Shown here: in pieces, positions 43,072-51,145 of the stretch
Layout: each line of letters begins with the position of its first letter
Position numbering within the stretch: the first letter of the stretch is position 1
Source: DASUBV01 sp035763085
Lineage (GTDB): Bacteria; Actinomycetota; Actinomycetes; Streptosporangiales; Streptosporangiaceae
Length of the DNA: 64,000 nt
Assembly (NCBI GenBank): GCA_035763085.1
Contig: DASUBV010000388.1
Coordinates: 29,587-93,586 of the forward strand
Direction of reading: 5' to 3'
Translations under genes and position numbers: made by a program
Notes under the pieces: generated by a model
The model's database searches: none
What the model was told of the DNA's origin: nothing
The model's input: the letters and a program-made list of their open reading frames with translations, nothing else

Positions 43072-43507
43072 CCGTCTCCCTTGCGTCTCGTCGTGCCTGC
43101 CCGGTCCGGCAGCACGTCCCGTGCAGCGCTCCCCGTGCAGCCGTTGTTCCGGGGAGTCTGCGGGCTTCGTCCGGCACCGTCAGCACGGCGTCCGCGGGAC
43201 CGCGGCGCTGACGGGCGCTCCCCGGCTGCCGCCCCTTGACAGCACGCCTGACAAAGTCCACCATAACACTAATTTGAACGCTCAATTTGAACGCTCAAAT
43301 TAGCCGCGGACCCGCGGCCAGACCAGGCGCCCGTCCCTGGTGCGGCTGTGTCCGGGCGCCTTCACCCCCCTCAGGCGCCCGGCCACAGCCGGCGCCCGGG
43401 CAGGCCTGGCGCTGAGCCCGGGGCCGGCCGGCTCCCGGCGGCCAGTGCCAGGCGCACCGCGGCCGAAGCCGGGCCCGCGGCGGCAGGGCAGCCAGGAGGT
43501 AGCGGAC
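43072..43507. other. Divergent regulatory region between the glycosidase and lacI
   Basis: No gene is present in these 436 bases. The region contains tandem LacI-type operators (43274-43298) and TTGACA at about 43236-43241, a possible -35. The lacI ribosome binding site AGGAGGT is at 43494-43500. Confidence 0.65.
43274..43298. promoter_or_regulatory. Tandem LacI-family operators
   Basis: TTGAACGCTCAA occurs at 43274-43285 and again at 43287-43298, 13 bases apart. Each copy is a near-palindrome with a central CG (TTGA-N4-TCAA), typical of LacI/GalR-family sites, and the pair forms a larger imperfect dyad from 43269 to 43303. The AT-rich block stands out from its surroundings. The LacI protein encoded next door is the likely ligand-controlled repressor. 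Confidence 0.8.
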
Positions 43508-44518
43508 ATGGGTCAGCAGCGCCCCACGCTGGAGACTGTGGCCAGGGCAGCGGATGTCTCCCGGCAGACGGTGTCCAATGTGCTGCACGCGCCGCACCTG
43601 GTCCGCCCGGCCACCAGGGAACGCGTCGAGGCGGTGATCGCGCAGACCGGGTACCGCCCGGTGAAGGCCGCGCAGACACTGCGAACCCGGCGATCCCACC
43701 TGATCGCCATGGGCATTCCCAACCCCGGCGAGGGCGGCGGCGAGCTGCTCGACCGGTTCCTGCACGCGCTAACTGAGCAAGCACAGCAGCGCGGCTACCG
43801 CATCCTGCTGTTCACCGCCGGCGATGACACCGCCGAGATCGCCTCCTACGACAGCCTGCTGAGCGAGTACGACCTTGACGCGTTCGTGCTGACCAGCACG
43901 CACACGGCCGACAGCCGGACGGCGTGGCTGACCCGGCACCGCGTGCCGTTCGTGACGTTCGGCCGTCCGTGGGGCGGTGTCGCCCGGCACTCCTGGGTCG
44001 ACGTCGACGGCGCCTGCGGGGTCACCGCCGCCACCGAGCACCTGATCGGCGCCGGTCACCAGCGCATCGCGTTCCTCGGCTGGCCGGAAGGCTCGGGCGC
44101 CGGCGATGACCGGCGGGCCGGCTGGGAGCAGGCCTGCCAGGCGGCCGGACTTCCGGTCAGCGGGCTGTCCAGCCAGGTCGAGGAAGGACTGGCCCCCGGC
44201 CGCCAGGCCTGCGCCGCCCTGCTCGACTCGGCCCGGCCGCCGACGGCGTTCATGTGCGTCAGCGACTCGATCGCCCTGGGTGCCTGGACCGAGCTGACCG
44301 CCCGCGGCCTGGTCCCCGGCACCGATGCCGCGGTGATCGGCTTTGACGACTCCGCCGCCGCGGCGGTGATCGGGCTCACCAGCCTGGCCCAGCCCGTCGC
44401 CGCGGTGGCGGGCGCGTGCCTGGACGCCCTGCAGAAGCTGCTGGCCTCCAGCGGCGGGCGGCCCCGTCACGACCGCCTGCTCCTGGAGCCCCGGCTGGTG
44501 CTGCGCAGCTCGGCCTAG
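43508..44518 (+). CDS. LacI-family transcriptional repressor of the sugar regulon
   Basis: The 336-residue protein has the N-terminal HTH and hinge (TLETVARAADVSRQTVSNVLH, RPATRERVEAVIAQTGYRP) and a periplasmic-binding-type ligand domain (LIAMGIPNPGEGGGELLD, AFLGWPEGSGAGDDRRAGWE, AFMCVSDSIALGAW, AVIGFDDS). The start is decided by AGGAGGT 7 bases upstream; the longer frame is rejected. It likely binds the operators at 43274-43298 and controls both the glycosidase and the sugar ABC operon; a cellobiose-type ligand would fit the nearby GH1 gene. Confidence 0.93.
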   Translation: MGQQRPTLETVARAADVSRQTVSNVLHAPHLVRPATRERVEAVIAQTGYRPVKAAQTLRTRRSHLIAMGIPNPGEGGGELLDRFLHALTEQAQQRGYRILLFTAGDDTAEIASYDSLLSEYDLDAFVLTSTHTADSRTAWLTRHRVPFVTFGRPWGGVARHSWVDVDGACGVTAATEHLIGAGHQRIAFLGWPEGSGAGDDRRAGWEQACQAAGLPVSGLSSQVEEGLAPGRQACAALLDSARPPTAFMCVSDSIALGAWTELTARGLVPGTDAAVIGFDDSAAAAVIGLTSLAQPVAAVAGACLDALQKLLASSGGRPRHDRLLLEPRLVLRSSA

Positions 44519-44534
44519 CCAGGCCGGCTGCCCC

Positions 44535-44550
44535 GGCGCTGATCAGCGCC
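44535..44550. promoter_or_regulatory. Perfect 16-bp palindrome between lacI and the ABC operon
   Basis: GGCGCTGATCAGCGCC is fully self-complementary, 17 bases after the lacI stop. It could be an operator, or as RNA a hairpin reducing read-through. Confidence 0.4.
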
Positions 44551-44615
44551 ATATCCCTACCGTTCCCCGCCCATCCGCTCCGGCCCCCCGGCCCCGACAA
44601 GAAACCGGAAGACAG

Positions 44616-45860
44616 ATGAGGAACCCGACATCACGGCTCGCAACGGCCGGCCTCGCCGCCGGCCTGCTCCTGCTCGCGACCGCCTGCTCATCCGGCAGTT
44701 CCGCGACGACCACCGCGGCCAAGCCCAACAAGACGCCACTGACCCTGATGTTCGGCTCCAGCGGCGACGCCGAGACCAAGGCCGTGCAGGCTGCCGCCTC
44801 GGCGTTCACCAAGGAGAGCGGCATCAAGGTCAAGGTCATCGCGGCGTCCAACCTGACCCAGCAGCTGGCCCAGGGCTTCGCCGGCGGCGCGCCACCGGAC
44901 GTGTTCTACCTGGACCCGGGCAGCTTCCAGAACTACGCCAAGCAAGGCGCGCTGGACAGCTACCCCTCGAAGCTGCCCAACTCCGGTGCCTTCTACCCGG
45001 CGCTGCGTTCCTCGTTCACCTACCAGGGCAAGTTCGAGTGCGAGCCGAAGGACGCCAGCACCCTCGCCCTGTACATCAACAGCAAGGACTGGAAGCAGGC
45101 CGGGCTGACCAGCGCCGACATCCCGACGAACTGGGACCAGCTGAAGACCGTCGCCAAGAAGCTGACCACCGCCAAGCGGGTCGGCCTGGTGCTGGACCAG
45201 ACGCACTCGGGCATCGATGAGTTCCTGTACCAGAACGGCGGCACCGTCGTCGGCAGCGGCGGCAAGGTGGCCCTGAACAGCCCGCAGAACGTGCAGGCGC
45301 TCACCTACCTCAAGGGCATGATGACCGAGGGCATCATGAAGTTCCCGTCCCAGCTGGACTCCGGGTGGAGCGGCCAGGCGTTCGGCGAGAACAAGGCCGC
45401 GATGGCCATCGTCGGCAACTGGGTCGTGGGCGCCATGCAGGCCGACTACCCCAGCATCAAGTACCAGGCCGCCGCGCTGCCCGCCGGACCCACCGGCACC
45501 AAGGCCACGCTGGCCTTCACCAACTGCTGGGGCATCCCGACCACCTCGAAGAACCTGGCCGGCGCGGTCGCCTTCGTGAAGTTCCTGACCACGCCGCAGC
45601 AGCAGATGGCCTTCTCGAAGGCATTCGGCGTCATCCCGTCGCTGAGCTCGCTGCAGTCGCAGTGGCAGCAGGCGTTCCCGGCGCTGGCCGTGCACACCCA
45701 GGAACTGCCCTACGCCCACCCCGACATCGCGCTGCCGGGCGACACCCAGGCACTGGCCGCGTTCGACTCCGCGCTGGCCCAGCTGAAGTCCGGCAACCCG
45801 GCGACCATCCTGAAGAACGCGCAGCGCAACCTTCAGGCCGTGGCCAGCCAGGCGCCCTGA
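44616..45860 (+). CDS. Sugar ABC transporter substrate-binding lipoprotein
   Basis: The 414-residue protein has a lipoprotein signal with the lipobox LLATAC and lipidated Cys24, and the fold of family 1 carbohydrate-binding proteins (PLTLMFGSSGDAETKAVQAA, FAGGAPPDVFYLDPG, GENKAAMAIVGNWVVGAM, NCWGIPTTSKNLAGAVAFVKFL). First gene of a binding protein / permease / permease operon without its own ATPase, typical of actinobacterial sugar importers that share an MsiK-type ATPase encoded elsewhere. Confidence 0.95.
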   Translation: MRNPTSRLATAGLAAGLLLLATACSSGSSATTTAAKPNKTPLTLMFGSSGDAETKAVQAAASAFTKESGIKVKVIAASNLTQQLAQGFAGGAPPDVFYLDPGSFQNYAKQGALDSYPSKLPNSGAFYPALRSSFTYQGKFECEPKDASTLALYINSKDWKQAGLTSADIPTNWDQLKTVAKKLTTAKRVGLVLDQTHSGIDEFLYQNGGTVVGSGGKVALNSPQNVQALTYLKGMMTEGIMKFPSQLDSGWSGQAFGENKAAMAIVGNWVVGAMQADYPSIKYQAAALPAGPTGTKATLAFTNCWGIPTTSKNLAGAVAFVKFLTTPQQQMAFSKAFGVIPSLSSLQSQWQQAFPALAVHTQELPYAHPDIALPGDTQALAAFDSALAQLKSGNPATILKNAQRNLQAVASQAP

Positions 45861-45864
45861 CCTC

Positions 45865-46974
45865 GTGACCATCAGAACGCCGAGACTGGCCTTCCAGTCA
45901 CGCCGGCGCGCCCCCGAAGGGGCGCGCCGGCGCGGTCACCTCGCCCGGCGCCGGGAGGCCGCGGCGGGCTGGCTGTTCACCACGCCGGCGGTGTTGCTGC
46001 TCATCGCGTTCTTCGTGGTGCCGATCGCGATGGCCGCCTGGGTCAGCCTCAGTGACTGGGGCGGCATCGGCAGCCCGTTCTCCGGCACCGTCCATGCCGT
46101 CGGCCTGACCAACTACCGGGCCCTGCTCACCGAGCCCGGCCTGCCGCAGCAGGACCTGGCGCTGAGCCTGCGCGACAACCTGTACTACGTGCTGCTGGTG
46201 GTGCCGCTGCAGACCGCGCTCGCGCTGTTCCTGGCCATCGTGGTGAGCCGCCGGGCGCTGCGCGGCCGCGGCTTCTTCCGCACCGCCTTCTACTTCCCGT
46301 CGGTCACCAGTTCGGTCGCCGTTTCCATCGTCTTCCTGTTCCTGTTTTCCGACGGCGGGGTGGTGAACGGCCTGCTGGGCTATATCGGCGTGCACGGGCC
46401 GAACTGGTTCAGCGATCCCAGTGGCGTGCTGCACCTGATCCTGCGGGCCGCCGGGGTGAGCAGGGCGCCGCACCTGCTGGCCGCGCACGGCCTGCTGGGG
46501 ATGTCGTGGTGGGGCTGGCTGTCGGGGCCGAGCATGGCCATGCTGACACTGGTCTTCCTGGCTGTCTGGACCACGGCGGGCATCGACATGCTGCTGTTCC
46601 TGCCCGCCCTGTACAACATCGCGGGGGACATCGAGGAGGCCGCGCTGGTCGACGGCGCCGGCCCGTGGACCCGGTTCCGCCGGATCACCCTGCCGCTGCT
46701 GCGGCCGGTGCTGTTCCTGGTGCTCACGCTGGGCCTCATCGGCACCTGGCAGGTGTTCGACCAGGTGTTCCTGATGACCCAGGGCAACCCGGCGCGCACC
46801 ACGCTCACCCCGGCCTACCTGGCCTACCAGGTCTCGTTCGGCAATCAGCAGTGGGGCCAGGGCGCCGCGATCGCGTTCATCCTGTTCGCCATCATCCTGG
46901 CGTTCACCGTGCTGCAGCGACTGCTGGTGCGCGAGCGCCGCTCCGGCCGGGCCAGTCCCTGGGGGGGAGCATGA
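45865..46974 (+). CDS. Sugar ABC transporter permease, MalF type
   Basis: The 369-residue protein has six to eight membrane helices and the cytoplasmic EAA loop (EEAALVDGAGPWTRFRRITL), contacting the ATPase. GTG start 4 bases after the binding-protein stop. The stop overlaps the next permease (ATGA), so the subunits are made together. A longer periplasmic segment lies between the helices around residues 165-215. Confidence 0.94.
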   Translation: MTIRTPRLAFQSRRRAPEGARRRGHLARRREAAAGWLFTTPAVLLLIAFFVVPIAMAAWVSLSDWGGIGSPFSGTVHAVGLTNYRALLTEPGLPQQDLALSLRDNLYYVLLVVPLQTALALFLAIVVSRRALRGRGFFRTAFYFPSVTSSVAVSIVFLFLFSDGGVVNGLLGYIGVHGPNWFSDPSGVLHLILRAAGVSRAPHLLAAHGLLGMSWWGWLSGPSMAMLTLVFLAVWTTAGIDMLLFLPALYNIAGDIEEAALVDGAGPWTRFRRITLPLLRPVLFLVLTLGLIGTWQVFDQVFLMTQGNPARTTLTPAYLAYQVSFGNQQWGQGAAIAFILFAIILAFTVLQRLLVRERRSGRASPWGGA

Positions 46975-47894
46975 CCGCGCGCGCCAGCGTGACGCCGGCC
47001 GCCCGGCTGCCGGGCAATCGCCCGGGCCAGCGCACCGCCGGCAAGCCATCGGCAGGCCGGGCCGCCGGCCGGCGCAACCCGTGGCTGCGCGCCCTGGCCT
47101 ACCTCACCCTGTCGGTCGCGGCCATCGCCTACATCTATCCGTTCCTGATCGAGATAGGCACCTCGTTCAAGACCGAGGCCGACGCGGCCAACCATGCGAC
47201 CAGCCCGCTGCCGCACAACTGGGTGACCACGGCGTTTGTTCAGCTGGGCCAGCAGGACTTCCCGCGCTGGCTGCTCAACTCCGTGATCGTCGCGGTGTTC
47301 GTGACGGCCGGGCGGCTGCTGTTCGACTCGATGGCGGGCTACGCCCTGGCCCGGCTGCGCTTCCGCGGCCGGCAGGCGCTGTTCTCGGCGGTCGTCGCCA
47401 TCATCGCGGTGCCCGGCGTGGTGCTGCTCATCCCCAAGTTCCTGGTCATCAAGGAACTCGGCATCTACGACAGCTACCAGGGCCTGATCGTGCCGCTGCT
47501 GGCCGACGCCAGCGGCGTGTTCATCATGAAGCAGTTCTTCGAGTCCATCCCGCGCAGCATCGAGGAGGCGGCGCACATCGACGGGGCGGGCACGTTCCGC
47601 ACCTTCTGGTCGGTGGTACTGCCGATGGCCAGGCCGGCCCTGATCGCGCTGACCATCCTGGCCTTCCAGGCCTCGTGGAACGACTTCTCCGGCATCCTGA
47701 TCGCGCACCAGAGCCCGTCGCTGGATACCCTCACCACCGGGGTGGGCCGCCTGGTCAGCGGTCAGCTCGGGGCCGGCGCCCAGTACCCGCTCAAGCTGGC
47801 CGCCGCGGTCGCGATGACCGTCCCGGTCGCGGTCATCTTCTTCGTCTTCCAGAAGCACATCATGCGCACCACCGAGGGCGGCGTGAAGGAGTGA
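46971..47894 (+). CDS. Sugar ABC transporter permease, MalG type
   Basis: The 307-residue protein has a basic, Ala/Arg-rich cytoplasmic N-terminus, six membrane helices and the EAA loop EEAAHIDGAGTFRTFWSVVL. The ATG overlaps the previous stop, which decides the start. It ends next to the convergent MarR gene with no bases between the two stops. It forms the heterodimeric channel with the MalF-type subunit. Confidence 0.94.
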   Translation: MTARASVTPAARLPGNRPGQRTAGKPSAGRAAGRRNPWLRALAYLTLSVAAIAYIYPFLIEIGTSFKTEADAANHATSPLPHNWVTTAFVQLGQQDFPRWLLNSVIVAVFVTAGRLLFDSMAGYALARLRFRGRQALFSAVVAIIAVPGVVLLIPKFLVIKELGIYDSYQGLIVPLLADASGVFIMKQFFESIPRSIEEAAHIDGAGTFRTFWSVVLPMARPALIALTILAFQASWNDFSGILIAHQSPSLDTLTTGVGRLVSGQLGAGAQYPLKLAAAVAMTVPVAVIFFVFQKHIMRTTEGGVKE

Positions 47895-48533
47895 TCACGA
47901 GGCTGGCGAGCCCGGTGCCCGGCCGGGCTCGCGCAGCCGGACCACGTGATCGCGGAACACCTGCTCCATCTGGCTGTAGAACCGCACGATGATCCGCAGC
48001 TCGTCGTCGGTGTACCCGCCGGCTAGCTGCTGCCAGTCCCGCATCATCGGCAGGAAGACCGTCGCGACCTCGCTGAGTGCCTTCTCCAGTTCCAGGTGCA
48101 CGACAACGCGGCGGCGGTCCCTGGTGTCCCGCACCCGGCGCACGAAGCCGGCCTTCTCCAGCCGGTCCACCACGCCGGTGATCGAGGCGGTGGTCAGCCC
48201 GGTGGCCCTGGCCAGCTCGCCGGCGGTCAGCTCGCCGCTGAAGCTGAGGATGTTCAGGCAGTTCAGGTCGGTGGCGTTGATGCCGATCCGGTCCGCGGCG
48301 GCCTGGCCGACCAGGTTCATCAGCGAGCCGGTCTTGCGGATCGCCGCCGCGAACTCCGTCGCGAGCCGGGCCCGCTCCGGTGCCCCGGCGGCGAAGGGCT
48401 CGGCCCATGGCAGCTCCCATCTGCCCGGCGTGCCGGCGCCGTGCCCGGCGCTGCCCGCCGCCGTCTCGCCTGCCTCCGGCTCCGCCCCCGGCCCGGCCTG
48501 TGCCGCGCCCCGCCGGTGTTCCTGCTCAGACAT
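47895..48533 (-). CDS. MarR-family transcriptional regulator
   Basis: The 212-residue protein carries a winged HTH (LTAGELARATGLTTASITGVVDRLEKAGFVRRVRDTRDRR), typical of MarR, with about 50 extra Gly/Ala/Glu-rich residues at the N-terminus. AAGGAGGTGAG directly upstream fixes the ATG. Divergent from the MFS efflux gene with palindromic sites in between, so it is most likely that pump's repressor, released by a pump substrate. Confidence 0.92.
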   Translation of the reverse strand: MSEQEHRRGAAQAGPGAEPEAGETAAGSAGHGAGTPGRWELPWAEPFAAGAPERARLATEFAAAIRKTGSLMNLVGQAAADRIGINATDLNCLNILSFSGELTAGELARATGLTTASITGVVDRLEKAGFVRRVRDTRDRRRVVVHLELEKALSEVATVFLPMMRDWQQLAGGYTDDELRIIVRFYSQMEQVFRDHVVRLREPGRAPGSPAS

Positions 48534-48548
48534 GGCTCACCTCCTTGA

Positions 48549-48612
48549 TATCTAGTTTACCTAGACAATAATTTGCCAAGATGCTAGCTTCAGCCCTGTA
48601 TCTAGTTATCTC
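48549..48612. promoter_or_regulatory. MarR operator region
   Basis: TCTAG (48551-48555) and CTAGA (48561-48565) are inverted around TTTAC, and the half-site ATCTAG recurs at 48600-48605, next to the MFS start. TATCTAG-type sites are common MarR-family operators. The AT-rich gap is only 96 bases, so bound MarR could block both promoters. Confidence 0.6.
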
Positions 48613-48629
48613 ATGAGCGGAGCCCCACG

Positions 48630-50357
48630 ATGACGTCCGATCCGCAGATCGCCGGGGAGGAGGCGCCCGACCCGAGACGCTGGCTGACCCTGGTCGTCTT
48701 GCTGCTCGCCGCCTTCATGAACCTGCTCGATATCTCCATCGTCAACATCGCCATCCCGTCCATCCAGGCCAACCTGCACGCCAGCTACGCCGACGTGCAG
48801 TGGGCGCTGGCCGGCTACACCCTGGCCTATGCGGTGGTGCTGATCACCGGCGGGCGGCTGGGCGACGCTTACGGCCGCAAGCGGCTGTTCCTGATCGGGG
48901 TGACCGGCTTCACCATCATGTCGGCGCTGTGCGGTGCCGCGCAGAGCCCCGGCATGCTGATCACCTGCCGGGTGATCCAGGGCGCGATGGGCGCGATCAT
49001 GATCCCGCAGGTGCTGTCGGTGATCCAGGTCATCTTCCCGCAGCGCGAGCGGATCAAGGCGCTGGCCGCGTTCGGCGTGACCGCCGGCCTCGGCACCGTC
49101 AGCGGCCCGCTGCTGGGCGGCCTGCTGACCCAGCACGACCTGCTCGGCCTGGACTGGCGGCCGATCTTCCTGATCAACGTCCCGGTGGGCATCCTGGCGG
49201 TGGCCGCTTCCGCGGTGCTGGTCCGCGAGTCCCGGGCACCCCGCCCGCCGCGGCTGGACCCCGGCGGCGTCCTGCTGGTCACCGCCGCGCTGCTCCTGCT
49301 GCTGTACCCGCTGGTGCAGGGGCGCCAGCTGGGCTGGCCGGCCTGGACGTTTGTGGCCATGGTCGCCTCGGTCCCCGTGTTCGCCCTCTTCGTCTGGTAC
49401 GAGCGGGCCAAGACCCGCCGCGACGGCTCCCCGCTGGTGCAGCTGAGCCTGTTCAGCCAGCGCTCGTTCAGCATCGGCATGGCCACCGCCGTGACCTTCT
49501 TCCTGGGCGTGACCTCGTTCGCGCTGATCCTGACGCTGTTCCTGCAGATCGGCCTCGGTTTCACGCCGCTGCACGCGGGCCTGACCTTCCTGCCGTTCTC
49601 GGGCGGGGTGCTGGTCGCCTCGGGTGCGGCGGCCCGGATGGCGCCCCGGTTCGGCCGCGGCGTGACGATGACCGGAGCGCTCGTGATGGCCGCGGGCATG
49701 GCCGGGCTGATCGCGACCGTGGCGCACTACGGCCCGGCCGTGACGACCTGGGAGATGGTGCCGTCCCTGATCGTGGCTGGGCTGGGCATGGGCGGGGTGA
49801 TCGCCCCGCTGGCCGACATCATGCTGGCGGGCGTGCACAAGCAGCACGCAGGCTCGGCATCCGGGGTGTTCAACACTGGCATCCAGGTTGGCGCCTCCGT
49901 CGGGGTCGCGCTGATCGGCGTGATCTTCTTCGGGATGCTCGGCAGCCAGTCCGGCCCGGCCGCCTCCGCGGTCGCCCCGCAGTTGCGCTCGGGCCTGGCC
50001 GCTGCCGGAGTCCCGGCCGCGACCGCCGCGCAGATCCGCGGCCAGTTCCAGGCCTGCCTGCATGACCGCCTGGTCGCGGCCGACCCGACCGTGACCCCGG
50101 CCTCGTGCCGGCTCGGCGGGCCGGGCGGCGCCAGCTACACGGTCCCGGCGCCAGCCCGCCAGGTGCTGGCGGCCGCCGGCGGCACGGCGGTCCGCCATGA
50201 CTTCGCCGCCACCCTCGAGCGGACCCTGTGGTTCCAGGTGGGTGTCTTCGTCCTCAGCTTCCTGCTGATGGCAGCCCTGCCGCGGGGCGCGGGCCGGAGA
50301 GCCAGCGCACCCGGGGCCCCGGCCAGTGTCCTTGTCCGGGCTGGCAAGGCGAGCTGA
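48630..50357 (+). CDS. MFS drug exporter, DHA2 (EmrB/QacA) family
   Basis: The 575-residue protein has 14 predicted membrane helices. Family motifs: LDISIVNIAIPSI in helix 1 (motif D1), GGRLGDAYGRKRLFLIG (motif A) and GPLLGGLLTQ (motif C, antiporter signature). It should export hydrophobic or cationic compounds with proton antiport. Divergent from marR; the downstream NAD(P)-binding protein gene begins 3 bases after its stop and is likely co-transcribed. Confidence 0.93.
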   Translation: MTSDPQIAGEEAPDPRRWLTLVVLLLAAFMNLLDISIVNIAIPSIQANLHASYADVQWALAGYTLAYAVVLITGGRLGDAYGRKRLFLIGVTGFTIMSALCGAAQSPGMLITCRVIQGAMGAIMIPQVLSVIQVIFPQRERIKALAAFGVTAGLGTVSGPLLGGLLTQHDLLGLDWRPIFLINVPVGILAVAASAVLVRESRAPRPPRLDPGGVLLVTAALLLLLYPLVQGRQLGWPAWTFVAMVASVPVFALFVWYERAKTRRDGSPLVQLSLFSQRSFSIGMATAVTFFLGVTSFALILTLFLQIGLGFTPLHAGLTFLPFSGGVLVASGAAARMAPRFGRGVTMTGALVMAAGMAGLIATVAHYGPAVTTWEMVPSLIVAGLGMGGVIAPLADIMLAGVHKQHAGSASGVFNTGIQVGASVGVALIGVIFFGMLGSQSGPAASAVAPQLRSGLAAAGVPAATAAQIRGQFQACLHDRLVAADPTVTPASCRLGGPGGASYTVPAPARQVLAAAGGTAVRHDFAATLERTLWFQVGVFVLSFLLMAALPRGAGRRASAPGAPASVLVRAGKAS

Positions 50358-50360
50358 GCT

Positions 50361-50993
50361 GTGCGGATCGCACTGCTCGGCGCGACCGGCGGGATCGGCG
50401 GTCACCTGCTGGCCTGGGCCCTGGCGGCCGGGCACGAGGTTCAGGCGCTGGCGCGCCGGCCCGGGGCCCTGGCCGCCGGGCCGGCGGCCGGCTCGCTGAC
50501 CGTGATCCAGGGTGATGCGCTGGATGCCCGCGCGGTCGCCACGGTGATCGGCGGCTCCGACGCGGTGCTGTCCGCCCTCGGGCCGCGCGGCGCCAGGACT
50601 CCGTCGCTGCTGGCGGGCGCGGCGGCCAACGTCGTCGATGGCATGGCCGCAGCCGGGGTCCGCCGTTTCATCGGAGTCTCGGCGGCGGGCGCCTTCATCA
50701 CCGGCGACCCGGATGCCGGAGTCGTGATCAAGGCAATCCTGCCCAGGATCTTCGCGACACCCTTCGCCGATGTGCGGCAGATGGAGGCGACAATCCAGGC
50801 CAGCGGGCTGGACTGGACCCTGGTCCGCGCGACGCGGCTGGTGAACGGGCCCGGCACCAGCCGCTACCGCGTGCACCCCGACTACCCGCCGCCGCGGGGC
50901 CGCAAGATCGCCCGCGCCGATGTCGCGCACTTCATCGAGGGTGCCCTGACCGGGCATGAGTGGCTGCACGGCCGGCCGGCGCTGGGCTACTGA
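50361..50993 (+). CDS. NAD(P)-binding atypical SDR (NmrA/NAD(P)H-binding) protein
   Basis: The 210-residue protein starts with the cofactor motif LLGATGGIGGHLL and follows the Rossmann pattern of atypical SDRs (VIQGDALDARAV, DAVLSALGPRG, FIGVSAAGAF, LDWTLVRATRLV). The catalytic Tyr-Lys pair is not evident. Proteins of this type include flavin reductases and quinone-linked redox sensors. GTG start 3 bases after the pump gene suggests a shared response. Confidence 0.88.
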   Translation: MRIALLGATGGIGGHLLAWALAAGHEVQALARRPGALAAGPAAGSLTVIQGDALDARAVATVIGGSDAVLSALGPRGARTPSLLAGAAANVVDGMAAAGVRRFIGVSAAGAFITGDPDAGVVIKAILPRIFATPFADVRQMEATIQASGLDWTLVRATRLVNGPGTSRYRVHPDYPPPRGRKIARADVAHFIEGALTGHEWLHGRPALGY

Positions 50994-51145
50994 GGGCCTT
51001 GCCCGTCCCTGGCTGCGGCCGGAGCCTGTACCGGGGGGCGGCGGACGTGTGACGGAGTCCCGTCCCGGCAGCGCGGGCCGCGGGGCGGAGCCCGCCAGTG
51101 CCCGCCAGTGCCGGTGTCTCGATTCACCGCTGGAAGGATCGAGGC

